Assembly (NCBI GenBank): GCA_918262735.1
Contig: CAKJYJ010000003.1
Span: 210,883-274,882 of the forward strand
Origin: Clostridiales bacterium
GTDB lineage: Bacteria; Bacillota; Clostridia; Christensenellales; UBA1242
DNA: 64,000 nt
Direction of reading: 5' to 3'
In this document: positions 40,515 to 49,658 of the stretch, piece after piece
How positions within the stretch are numbered: position 1 is the first letter of the stretch
How the letters are laid out: every line of letters starts with the position of its first letter
The notes under the pieces: generated by a model
What the model was told of the DNA's origin: nothing
Seen by the model: the letters and a program-made list of their open reading frames with translations, nothing else
Database searches by the model: none
Translations under genes and position numbers: made by a program

Positions 40515-41091
40515 AAAAAAAAATGAAGGTAATATTCTAAGTAAACCTTGCGACATAGGTTCGGTTGGATTTCCCACCTGGTGGACTTTTCGTTACCAAA
40601 AAGCAGTTTCCTTTTACCCACTGGCACTCACCGAATCGCCACTAAGCGCGCACTATAATCCCTAAAATATCTGATGATATACATCAACAGCCTAGAGGTT
40701 TTCCCAAACACCATTGTTTGCCCTTAGCTTGTTTTGCATATTACGTTTCAATGACATAGCCTTATTAATGCACAGCGCTATGTATTATTTTGGCATTAAC
40801 CGCCATATCCCCGTAACACACTCAAAGCAGGCTACACTGCACACAATTTTTGTCATATGCAGGTTCACGCCCAACCAGCAGGAAACTCGTAAGTCTTCCG
40901 CCAAATTGGGTCTCCACGACAAATGGGTTCAAAATTGTATGCCGTTACAATCCTCCCAAATGCCTTAACTCCCAGCATCTGCCCCAATTTGGGCAATCAA
41001 AGCAAACACCAAGAACTTCACAGATATGCCCTTCGACGCCATATAGTATCGCCTTCCAGACAAACTCAAATGACTAGGATACTGCACCTTC
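40515..41091 (-). ncRNA. Large structured non-coding RNA, putative OLE RNA
   Basis: ~575 nt with no credible CDS, GC-richer than other intergenic DNA, own promoter, 3' stems incl. TTCGGT/ACCGAA, ends at weak hairpin plus U9, directly upstream of OapA-like gene. Confidence 0.72.
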
Positions 41092-41097
41092 GTATAT

Positions 41098-41126
41098 ATT
41101 ATACAATATTTTTCAAGTAAAATCAA
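41098..41126 (-). promoter_or_regulatory. Sigma-A promoter of the structured RNA
   Basis: Minus TTGATT-17-TATAAT; predicted start near 41091. Confidence 0.8.
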
Positions 41127-41143
41127 GGTCTTTTGATTAAATA

Positions 41144-41171
41144 TTGACATATGCCCAGAATAATATATAAT
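41144..41171 (+). promoter_or_regulatory. Divergent sigma-A promoter of HAD gene
   Basis: TTGACA-16-TATAAT. Confidence 0.75.
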
Positions 41172-41193
41172 ATATTCACAAGGAGAATCACAA

Positions 41194-41739
41194 ATGCTCA
41201 TCTTTATTGATCTAGACGGCACCCTGTTTGACACATATTCACTTAATCCTCAAAATAATGGTGAATGGATTTATGCATATGCCAGCGCACCACTTATGAA
41301 AGGGGCGAATGAAACAATATCTGAGTTAAATAACAATGGTGACTATTGTATAGCAATCACACAAAGAGGAGTAAATCTTGGCAAAATTGTGTATGATATA
41401 TCAAAAAATGCCATACTTTCAAGAATAAAACCAAAATCAAACATAAAGGGATTAATTTGGAAAGTTGACAACAAAACCAAATTTATTGTTGAAAATCACG
41501 AAAAAATCAACCACACCATTGGCAAACACTACCCCTTTAATCAAATTGTTTTAATTGACGACGACATTGACACAGTGGCACAAGCAGCACAAGCTGGGTT
41601 TTTAGGAATACTATTTGGTGCCAAAAGCACCGATACCACCAGCAAATTACCACCAAATCTAAAAATTGCTGAAGATTGGAATGAAGTAAAAACAATAATC
41701 AACACATATAAATGTGTTAACAGAGAAAATCAAATATAA
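41194..41739 (+). CDS. HAD-superfamily hydrolase
   Basis: MLIFIDLDGTLFDT, IVLIDDDIDTVAQAAQAGF; SD AAGGAG. Confidence 0.85.
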   Translation: MLIFIDLDGTLFDTYSLNPQNNGEWIYAYASAPLMKGANETISELNNNGDYCIAITQRGVNLGKIVYDISKNAILSRIKPKSNIKGLIWKVDNKTKFIVENHEKINHTIGKHYPFNQIVLIDDDIDTVAQAAQAGFLGILFGAKSTDTTSKLPPNLKIAEDWNEVKTIINTYKCVNRENQI

Positions 41740-41747
41740 GAAATAAT

Positions 41748-41778
41748 AAAAAATGACAATCAACTGTCATTTTTTTTT
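41748..41778. terminator. Bidirectional terminator
   Basis: AATGACA/TGTCATT with flanking A/T runs. Confidence 0.85.
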
Positions 41779-41805
41779 GTTTAAAATAACGTAATAGAAA
41801 CACGA

Positions 41806-43515
41806 TTAAAATTTTTGACTAGCAACATAGCCTTTTAAGAAACTAACAGCATTTTCAATTGAAATCATTTTTTTGTCGCCACCAGTTCTAAATGCAATTT
41901 CAACATTCCCATCTTGCAAACTTCTTGGGCTAACAACAACCCTAACAGGAATACCAAGCAATTCAGAATCGGCAAATTTATATCCGGCAGAAACATCCCT
42001 ATCATCATATAAAACATCAACGCCACATTGCTGTAATTGGTCATACAACTCCAAAGACTTTAACTTAACATTTTCATCATCAAGCCTTAATGGACAAATT
42101 TCAACTTCCCAAGGTGCGATGTTCATATTCCAAACAAGCCCCTTATCATCACCAGACTCTTCAGCAACACAAGCCAAATTTCTACCAACACCAATACCAT
42201 AACAACCCATTATTGGATTAATTTCTCCACCATCAGGCATGTGAATTGTCATATTCATTGGCTTCGTATACTTTGTTCCTAATTGGAAAATATTTCCAAT
42301 TTCAACACCTCTATAAATTTTTAACTTGCCACCGCAAGCCACACAACCCTCGCCATCTTTTACTTTGGAAACATCATAATACACAACATTTGGTATATCT
42401 CTATCAGTACTAACACCCTTTATATGGTATTTTTCTTTATTTGCACCACATATCATATTTTTTTCATCACGCAATGATTCATCAAACAAAACAACAATAT
42501 TTTTATCATTAATACCTATTGGGCCAATATTACCCTTAACCAAACTTGTCTCATCTAAATCTTTTGGTGCAATATCTTTTCCTATTATAAATTTTACTTT
42601 TGCCTCATTAACTTCCAAATCACCCCTAACAAAAACAATTAATGATTTTTCTGTATCTCCTTCCATAGCATAGCACACCGCTTTAATTGTTTTTTCTGGG
42701 CTAACCTTAAATAACTCGCATATCTCATCAATTGTTTTGGCATCTCCCGTGTACACTTCTTGCAATTCCGCGTCAACATCCTGAACCTTGTCAAGGATAC
42801 CTTTTGCCACCTCAACGTTTGCCTTATAACCACATTTATCACAAATTGCTATACTATCTTCTCCGATATCCGTTAATAACATATATTCGTGGGCTATTTT
42901 TCCACCCATCATACCAGAATCACCAGCAACTGCAATAACATTTTTTAAACCAATTCGCTTATATATGTTAAAATATGCGTCATAAACCTTCTTATAGTAT
43001 TCTTCCAAATCCTCTTGAGAAGTGTGAAAAGAATATGCATCTTTCATTATAAACTCTCTAACACGAATAAGACCCGCACGAGACCTTGGCTCATCTCTAA
43101 ATTTTGTTTGTATTTGATAAATCATAAATGGAAGCTGGTCATATGACTTTGCTGTGTTTTTTGCCATATGAACAGCCGCCTCTTCGTGTGTCATACCCAA
43201 AAGCATGTCGTGATTATTTCTATCTTTGAATCTAACCATTTCTGAGCCTATTGACGTATATCTTCCACTTTCTTCCCACATTTCCCTTGGCATAACAACA
43301 GGAAATAGAACTTCTTGCCCCCCAACTTTATTCATTTCTTCTCTAATTATATTTTGTATCTTAACACTTACTTTTTGTGCTGGTGGAAGCATTGAGTATA
43401 TACCATTGCTAACCTGCTTAATATAACCAGCTCTCATAAGAAGAGCTTGGCTTTTTACCGTTGCAACCGAAGGAATCTCCTTGGTTCTCTCGCCTAATAA
43501 CTTTGATAATTTCAT
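41806..43515 (-). CDS. proS: Prolyl-tRNA synthetase
   Basis: Bacterial-type ProS with YbaK insertion; GCYGIGVGR, GLIRVREFIMKDAYSFH. Confidence 0.97.
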   Translation of the reverse strand: MKLSKLLGERTKEIPSVATVKSQALLMRAGYIKQVSNGIYSMLPPAQKVSVKIQNIIREEMNKVGGQEVLFPVVMPREMWEESGRYTSIGSEMVRFKDRNNHDMLLGMTHEEAAVHMAKNTAKSYDQLPFMIYQIQTKFRDEPRSRAGLIRVREFIMKDAYSFHTSQEDLEEYYKKVYDAYFNIYKRIGLKNVIAVAGDSGMMGGKIAHEYMLLTDIGEDSIAICDKCGYKANVEVAKGILDKVQDVDAELQEVYTGDAKTIDEICELFKVSPEKTIKAVCYAMEGDTEKSLIVFVRGDLEVNEAKVKFIIGKDIAPKDLDETSLVKGNIGPIGINDKNIVVLFDESLRDEKNMICGANKEKYHIKGVSTDRDIPNVVYYDVSKVKDGEGCVACGGKLKIYRGVEIGNIFQLGTKYTKPMNMTIHMPDGGEINPIMGCYGIGVGRNLACVAEESGDDKGLVWNMNIAPWEVEICPLRLDDENVKLKSLELYDQLQQCGVDVLYDDRDVSAGYKFADSELLGIPVRVVVSPRSLQDGNVEIAFRTGGDKKMISIENAVSFLKGYVASQKF

Positions 43516-43528
43516 ATTAATTCAACTC

Positions 43529-43735
43529 CTATTCCATATTTTCCTCTATTAAAGAACCAAGACTCTCTCTAATAACTGTTACTTTTCCTTTAACATTTTC
43601 AAACTTTTCATTCAATTCTTTACATAACTGAGCACCCCGCTCAAACATTGTGGCTGCCTCATCAAATTTTAAATCACCACTCTCTAATTTTTGAATAATA
43701 GCTTCTAATTCCTTAACCCCATCTTCAAAACTCAT
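43529..43735 (-). CDS. xseB: Exodeoxyribonuclease VII small subunit
   Basis: FEDGVKELEAIIQKLESGDLKFDEAATMFERGAQLC. Confidence 0.95.
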   Translation of the reverse strand: MSFEDGVKELEAIIQKLESGDLKFDEAATMFERGAQLCKELNEKFENVKGKVTVIRESLGSLIEENME

Positions 43736-43738
43736 CTT

Positions 43739-44929
43739 TCACCTCTTATCTATATCTTTTATTTCAGCATTCACAACACCATCTTTGAATACTATACCAA
43801 TAGTATCATTTTTATTTAAATTCTTACAAGTTGTAATGTACTCACCGCCATATTTAACACAAGCATAGCCAAGTTTTAATATCTCATTTGGATTTAACTT
43901 TTCAAAAACCTTAAGCATTGAACCAAGCATATACTCACGTTTGTCAATATATAAATCAATATTTTTCTTTAATGCCACTATATCATAGTTATACACATTA
44001 TAGCAATCTTCAATATACTCGTTATATTTATAAACAATATTTGACGAGTAATCAACTATTCTTTGCTTAACATCTTTCAAGTAATTATCCATTTGAATAA
44101 AAAGGCGTTTTTTAAATCCATCTAAAATGTTTTTTCTATCATTAACATCTGCACAAATAAGCTCTGCGGCAACGCTTGGAGTTGGTGCCCTCATGTCACT
44201 GCAAAAATCAATGATTGTATAGTCCGTTTCATGCCCCACTGCAGACATAATAAACTTATTACAATTATGCGTTGCATTTGCCACAATCTCGGTGTTGAAT
44301 GGTTGTAAATCTTCAAAAGACCCACCACCACGAGCAACAACAATAACATCAACATTGTAGCCGTCTAGCACTTCAATACCGTGGGCAATTTCATTTTCGG
44401 CACCGTCACCCTGAACTTTGACAGGATATAAAACAATATCTATTGAGGGATTTCGCCTTGTTCTAACATTGATGATATCCCTTATAACGGCACCGCCCTC
44501 ACTTGAAACAACACCGATTCTTTTAATATCTTTAGGTAATTGTTTTTTATTTTTCTCATCAAAATAACCAAGTGTTGATAATTTTTCTTTCAATTCAAGA
44601 AATTTTTTATATATTAAGCTCTGACCATACTGTTCAATTTTAACTACTGTAAAATTAATTTTTCCCGCTTTATTATAGTACTTAACAGAACCTATAACCA
44701 TAACGCTATCGCCGTTTTTGAAATCCGCAAAATCATCTGCCGAAAAGCACACGCAAGAAAGGGCACTGCTTTCATCTTTTAGTGTAAAGTAGGCAGTACC
44801 CCTAACATTCGACCAACCAGATATTTCACCGACAACACAAATTCCGTGCAATAACTCTTCCGCATCAAACACCTGTTTTATATATGTGTTCAATTGAGTT
44901 ACCGTTATTGGCTTATATGACATTTTCAC
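43739..44929 (-). CDS. xseA: Exodeoxyribonuclease VII large subunit
   Basis: VVGEISGW, GVVSSEGGAVIRDI, VVARGGGSFEDLQPFN. Confidence 0.96.
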   Translation of the reverse strand: MKMSYKPITVTQLNTYIKQVFDAEELLHGICVVGEISGWSNVRGTAYFTLKDESSALSCVCFSADDFADFKNGDSVMVIGSVKYYNKAGKINFTVVKIEQYGQSLIYKKFLELKEKLSTLGYFDEKNKKQLPKDIKRIGVVSSEGGAVIRDIINVRTRRNPSIDIVLYPVKVQGDGAENEIAHGIEVLDGYNVDVIVVARGGGSFEDLQPFNTEIVANATHNCNKFIMSAVGHETDYTIIDFCSDMRAPTPSVAAELICADVNDRKNILDGFKKRLFIQMDNYLKDVKQRIVDYSSNIVYKYNEYIEDCYNVYNYDIVALKKNIDLYIDKREYMLGSMLKVFEKLNPNEILKLGYACVKYGGEYITTCKNLNKNDTIGIVFKDGVVNAEIKDIDKR

Positions 44930-45314
44930 CTTCGATTACAACTTTCAATATACCATTAACAAAAGAGTAACTTTTTTCCGTTGAATACTTTTTTGCCATT
45001 TCAACAGCCTCGTTTATAACAACTTTATACGGCGTTTGTTTATAAAACAATATTTCCGCCAATGCAACACCCATAATTGCTCTATCGATATTATAAACCC
45101 TGTCTGGAGTGTACCCAACCAACGATTCATTAATCTTGTTGTTAATATAATCCCTATTGTCCTTATATAAGTTAACTAAAACTTTTACAAAATCAATATC
45201 TTGTTCTTCTGTAAGACCATCATCTTCAATTATTTCATCACAAGAAAATTTGTCATTTTGAAAAAGGCTTTCATAAATAATCTTAAAGGCAGTTTCTCGT
45301 GCCAATTTTCTCAT
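44913..45314 (-). CDS. nusB: Transcription antitermination protein NusB
   Basis: NIDRAIMGVALAEILFYKQTPYKVVINEAVEMAKKYSTEKSYSFVNGIL. Confidence 0.95.
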   Translation of the reverse strand: MRKLARETAFKIIYESLFQNDKFSCDEIIEDDGLTEEQDIDFVKVLVNLYKDNRDYINNKINESLVGYTPDRVYNIDRAIMGVALAEILFYKQTPYKVVINEAVEMAKKYSTEKSYSFVNGILKVVIEGENVI

Positions 45315-45698
45315 TTATACCTCACCTTCCTCTTCATTTTTTATAAAGTCAACACCAACAATGTGAACATTAATTTTACCTGCCTTAACGTCAATCATTG
45401 ATGCTATATTATTCTTTACATTTTCCTGAACCCTAAATGATATATCTGGAATGTTAACCCCAGCAAAAACCTTAATATATATATCAATAACCAACTTACC
45501 ATTCGGGTAAAATTTCAGTTTAACACCGCGACTGTCATTTTTATTAAAAATTCTTTTCAACTTTGTTTCGGCTGTGTCAACAAGTTCACTAACACCACTT
45601 ATTTCTTTGGTTGCAAGACTAATAATTGATAGTAATATTTTTCTATCACAAGTGACCTTTCCTTTGTTATCATTTACGTTTTCTTCCATTTCAACCAT
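45315..45698 (-). CDS. Asp23/Gls24 family protein
   Basis: Asp23 domain (ATKEISGVSELVD...DIYIKVFAGVNIPDISFRVQENVKNNI); upstream of nusB. Confidence 0.9.
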   Translation of the reverse strand: MVEMEENVNDNKGKVTCDRKILLSIISLATKEISGVSELVDTAETKLKRIFNKNDSRGVKLKFYPNGKLVIDIYIKVFAGVNIPDISFRVQENVKNNIASMIDVKAGKINVHIVGVDFIKNEEEGEV

Positions 45699-45765
45699 AA
45701 AAAAACCTCACTTTGTGGTAGTATATCACACAAAAGAGGTCTTTTGCAAATATTTTTACTATTTT

Positions 45766-46245
45766 TTACTCAACAGGTGTTATTTGAATGTTATCTATGT
45801 CCACTTTTGTTTGGTCTTTAACAACAGACACTATTTGTGCAACTTCTTGCGACGTTAACGTTGCATTTGCACATCTAACAACTATTTTAACATTTGGTTC
45901 AACGCTGGTTACAATACAATCATCAAAACCCTTTGATTTTATTAATCCCTCCACCACTAATTCCGTCTCCATCTGTTCAATCAGCGCCAACTTTTTAGCC
46001 TCTGCATTAGAAACGGCTTCTGCACTTGACGCTTCATTTGTTATTATTGCATCATAGTATAAAAGAGCTTGATCCCTTGTTGTTTGTCTGTCGGCCCTGT
46101 AGGTTGAAAAATAATTTGCAGTTGTTATATTCCCTGTGCTTGTTTGTGTAACATTATTATTAAGTGCAATATTCAAATAACCCGTTATTCCCAACAATAA
46201 TACCATACCAATTAATATAAATACCTTTGTTTTCTTTTTTAACAT
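45766..46245 (-). CDS. spoIIIAH: Stage III sporulation protein AH
   Basis: YFSTYRADRQTTRDQALLYYDAII; operon order. Confidence 0.93.
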   Translation of the reverse strand: MLKKKTKVFILIGMVLLLGITGYLNIALNNNVTQTSTGNITTANYFSTYRADRQTTRDQALLYYDAIITNEASSAEAVSNAEAKKLALIEQMETELVVEGLIKSKGFDDCIVTSVEPNVKIVVRCANATLTSQEVAQIVSVVKDQTKVDIDNIQITPVE

Positions 46246-46307
46246 TTTTATTCTCCTTTTTGATAATTTAATATATTAATAACCACAACATAATATAACC
46301 AAATCCA

Positions 46308-46874
46308 CTATTTATTCCCTGGTAGTACTTCAATTTTGTTTTCCGATACTCCAAGCAGTGTTGAAACGGCATTAATAATATTTAGTTTAACAGCAACATT
46401 GCCTGCCCCAGAGCAAACAACTAAAACCCCACTAACATTTGGATATATTTCTCTAACAATAAGCGGTGTGTTCTTACCATTCTGCGTCACAATAACAACA
46501 GACTCATTCACCGTTGTTTTTGAGTTGGAACCACCGCTAACAGAACTAGTTGTTGTTACTTCTTCGCTTTCTTTTGCATATTCATATGACATTCCCCCAT
46601 CAAGCGTAACCATAACCGAAACTCTGCCCACGCCAGAAATATCACCAATAACGGATTCTAGCCTTTTTTCAATTGACGAAGTATAAACTTGCAAATCAAA
46701 TGAAGTACTTTCGTTATTTTTTTGCGAGTTGGTGGGCTTTGAAGAAAGATATATTACACCCAAAACTGCAACAAATATACCAATCAAAATAAACTCAAAG
46801 TGTTTTATGCTTTTTAATTTTTGGATGAGTGGAATTTTATCCCACAACGAAACATCATCGCTTTTATTACTCAT
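46308..46874 (-). CDS. spoIIIAG: Stage III sporulation protein AG
   Basis: GVGRVSVMVTLDGGMSYEYAKESE...YPNVSGVLVVCSGAG; operon order. Confidence 0.94.
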   Translation of the reverse strand: MSNKSDDVSLWDKIPLIQKLKSIKHFEFILIGIFVAVLGVIYLSSKPTNSQKNNESTSFDLQVYTSSIEKRLESVIGDISGVGRVSVMVTLDGGMSYEYAKESEEVTTTSSVSGGSNSKTTVNESVVIVTQNGKNTPLIVREIYPNVSGVLVVCSGAGNVAVKLNIINAVSTLLGVSENKIEVLPGNK

Positions 46875-47370
46875 ATATTATTACTTTATCCTCCCCCACA
46901 ATCACATACTTTTGCACAACACGCACCACCTCCGTTTTTATATCTATATTCTCAAAATTACCCGATATTACAACATTGCACAAGTCGACATAAATAGCAT
47001 TAATTTTCATGTCTACATCAAATATGTCTGCAGAAATAGAAACGTTTGCACCCACAATTCCAACCTTTTCAAAATCCTCACATATTGAATTTTCCATTGC
47101 ACTTAACTTACTTTGATTAATGTTACATATGTAATTATCTTGCAAAACATACTCACTATTATAGAACAATTCGTTCAACGAAAAATCAGCGCTAAATAGT
47201 TTTGATATTGGCATCAAAAGCACAAGAATTATCACATATGAAAGTACCCGTTTAATAACCCCATTTGTTTTTCCACTCGGTAAAATTAAATCTATTATTA
47301 TTGATGCCAAACAAACACCCGATACACTTATAATCCAGCCAGAAAAATCAAACAATACATCCTCCTCCAT
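46867..47370 (-). CDS. spoIIIAF: Stage III sporulation protein AF
   Basis: Two N-terminal TM helices; operon order. Confidence 0.88.
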   Translation of the reverse strand: MEEDVLFDFSGWIISVSGVCLASIIIDLILPSGKTNGVIKRVLSYVIILVLLMPISKLFSADFSLNELFYNSEYVLQDNYICNINQSKLSAMENSICEDFEKVGIVGANVSISADIFDVDMKINAIYVDLCNVVISGNFENIDIKTEVVRVVQKYVIVGEDKVIIYE

Positions 47371-48555
47371 CTAAAACATATTTAGACTACACATGACCAA
47401 GCCCGTAATAATGAAATACATAAACGCAACACCAAGTATTAGTGCAATTAGTGTTGGAATCAATTTTGATATATCATTCACAAAGTTTGTAACCCTACCA
47501 TCCGAAATCGGTTCTAATATTGACGAAGCAAGTTTCATTAATAAAGAAAAAACAATTATTTTTAGTACAGGAATAACGATTGTGCAAAACAGCAATAAAA
47601 GGCCACTAACCCCAACAGAGTTTTTTATTAAAGAACACGATAACATAATTAAACTAACACCATCTGATAAAAAACCGCCAACCAACGGAACGCCATTTTT
47701 AATTGTGTATTTTGCCGCCCTTATTGAAACCCCATCAACACTTCCAGACATAAGTCCCTGAATTGAAATAAATGCCGTGAATACCGTAATAATTCCACCA
47801 AGCAACCACTTAAAACAAGAGCCAAAAAATTCCGCAAATTTGCCAAATTTAATATCTGTTGTTAAATTCGATATTATTGTAAAAACCAGCTTAAATGAGA
47901 ATAATGGCAACAAAACACTTCCAAAAACTGCTAGAACCGCACCTGAAAGAATCACCATGGCAGGCTGATAAATACCAACAGAAACATTTCCCCCAAGAGC
48001 TGTTAATAATGTTAACAAAATCGGAAAAACAACATCCATCTGAACTTTTATTGTGCCAATACATGATGTTGTTATTTTAATTAAATATGTTATTGCACTC
48101 ACCACAATCAAAACAATAGAACCATAGCTAACAAAATGGATTATATTGCCAATACTCTTATTTGAACTAGCATTATTTGAAACCATGCTATACAAAACAG
48201 CAATGGCGACAATTAAACAAACATATGGTAAATAATTGATAACATCATCTAAAAAAATATCAATTACATATTTAACCAAATTGTTTGCATTAACCGAAAT
48301 ATTCCCATGAATCAGGTTATATAACCTGTCATTTATGGTGCCCTCACCAAAAATCATCTTTTCGTTAACAATATCCGAAAATAGTTCATCCAGTTCTTCA
48401 GTATCCAAATTAGATAGTTGTTCGTCTATATTATTATTTATTTGACTTTCAATTTCATTGTCCTCTTGAATGGTAGCATAGCATTGCCTATATGCAATTC
48501 CATTTGCAAAAACAATAAAAAGAACAATAATCGCACAAATTAATTTCTTAATCAT
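47371..48555 (-). CDS. spoIIIAE: Stage III sporulation protein AE
   Basis: Polytopic ~394 aa protein (AAKYTIKNGVPLVGGFLSDG); operon order. Confidence 0.95.
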   Translation of the reverse strand: MIKKLICAIIVLFIVFANGIAYRQCYATIQEDNEIESQINNNIDEQLSNLDTEELDELFSDIVNEKMIFGEGTINDRLYNLIHGNISVNANNLVKYVIDIFLDDVINYLPYVCLIVAIAVLYSMVSNNASSNKSIGNIIHFVSYGSIVLIVVSAITYLIKITTSCIGTIKVQMDVVFPILLTLLTALGGNVSVGIYQPAMVILSGAVLAVFGSVLLPLFSFKLVFTIISNLTTDIKFGKFAEFFGSCFKWLLGGIITVFTAFISIQGLMSGSVDGVSIRAAKYTIKNGVPLVGGFLSDGVSLIMLSCSLIKNSVGVSGLLLLFCTIVIPVLKIIVFSLLMKLASSILEPISDGRVTNFVNDISKLIPTLIALILGVAFMYFIITGLVMCSLNMF

Positions 48556-48941
48556 GGCAACAGCCCAACAATCATATTTAATAAGGCGGTAACAATTGGA
48601 AAACTTAAAAAAAGAATAAAGACTTTACCAGCTAAAACAATTTTATCAGCCAATAACGTATTCCCCGCATCACAACAAAGACTAGATGAAAATTCGGTCA
48701 AATATCCAACCCCAACAATTTTAAGAATAACAGCAAAAATTTGACTATCAACACCAATTTTATTTACAAAATCAGTTAAACCACCAATCACATCAATTAT
48801 TATGTCAATGCACATAATTACAATTATTATAGAACCCGATATACTTATAAAAACAGCCATATCTGGCTTGATTGGCTTAATAATTAGATAGCAAACAAGA
48901 GATAAAAGTGCAACCCCAATAATCCTAAAGAATTCAGACAC
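48552..48941 (-). CDS. spoIIIAD: Stage III sporulation protein AD
   Basis: LKIVGVGYLTEFSSSLCCDAGNTLLADKIVLAGKV. Confidence 0.95.
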   Translation of the reverse strand: MSEFFRIIGVALLSLVCYLIIKPIKPDMAVFISISGSIIIVIMCIDIIIDVIGGLTDFVNKIGVDSQIFAVILKIVGVGYLTEFSSSLCCDAGNTLLADKIVLAGKVFILFLSFPIVTALLNMIVGLLP

Positions 48942-48956
48942 ACCACCTCCAAAATA

Positions 48957-49151
48957 TTAAAATCCAAATATGTTTCTAACAGAAGCAAATAAATCAGAGA
49001 CCATATTCAAAATTAACATCAAAACAACAATAATACCAGCTAATGTCGCCAAAGTCGCAATATCATCCTTACCTGTATGTTTAAGTATTTGAGCAACAAT
49101 ACCTGTTAGAACACCAATGCCAGCAATCTTAATTATTAAATCAACTTCCAT
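48957..49151 (-). CDS. spoIIIAC: Stage III sporulation protein AC
   Basis: LIIKIAGIGVLTGIVAQILKHTGKDDIATLATLAGI. Confidence 0.96.
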   Translation of the reverse strand: MEVDLIIKIAGIGVLTGIVAQILKHTGKDDIATLATLAGIIVVLMLILNMVSDLFASVRNIFGF

Positions 49152-49160
49152 TCGCCACCC

Positions 49161-49658
49161 CTAATAAATAATAATAACCAGCAACACACCAAGTATTATG
49201 CCAAGCTTTGTATATAATGAAGAATATTTAATACTTTCATTTTTTGAGGAATTATAAAATTCTGCACTTATATCCAAAAAACCATCAATATAGTCATTCT
49301 GACTTAAAACATTAACCCTACCAAGCTTAGAAAATAATTGAAAAACACTTTCTTTTTCGTGCTTATTCAGTATATTTATGTCATGAAACAGTAACTGATA
49401 ATCAAAGGAAGAATTCATAGTAATAGCATTCTTAAAGTTTAACAACAACTGACTAAAACTTTTATCATGAACATTCTTAATATAATCATCAATGAATACA
49501 ATAAGCTTCTTTGATGAAAAATTTACATTCATCTTAAAAGCCTTTACAAACATATCTAAATTAAAAAAAAACTTTTTCCTATATAAATAGAAATTTGAAA
49601 GTGTATAGCCAATTAATCCAAACATAAAAATAATAATAAAACAAAAAAACAATTTCAC
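49161..49658 (-). CDS. spoIIIAB: Stage III sporulation protein AB
   Basis: Operon order; N- and C-terminal TM helices. Confidence 0.88.
   Translation of the reverse strand: MKLFFCFIIIFMFGLIGYTLSNFYLYRKKFFFNLDMFVKAFKMNVNFSSKKLIVFIDDYIKNVHDKSFSQLLLNFKNAITMNSSFDYQLLFHDINILNKHEKESVFQLFSKLGRVNVLSQNDYIDGFLDISAEFYNSSKNESIKYSSLYTKLGIILGVLLVIIIY

Noticed and set aside
40515-41091. Identity as RNase P RNA, tmRNA or SRP RNA
   Set aside because: Lacks RNase P GAGGAAAGTCC/CR motifs, lacks a tmRNA tRNA-like end with CCA and tag ORF, and lacks the SRP domain IV tetraloop motif; size and synteny fit OLE better
40714-41234. ORFs of 60-90 aa over the structured RNA region (40714-40968, 40850-41077, 40923-41120 plus; 40965-41234 minus)
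   Set aside because: No SD, mutually overlapping in several frames, low-quality composition; the region behaves as a non-coding RNA gene
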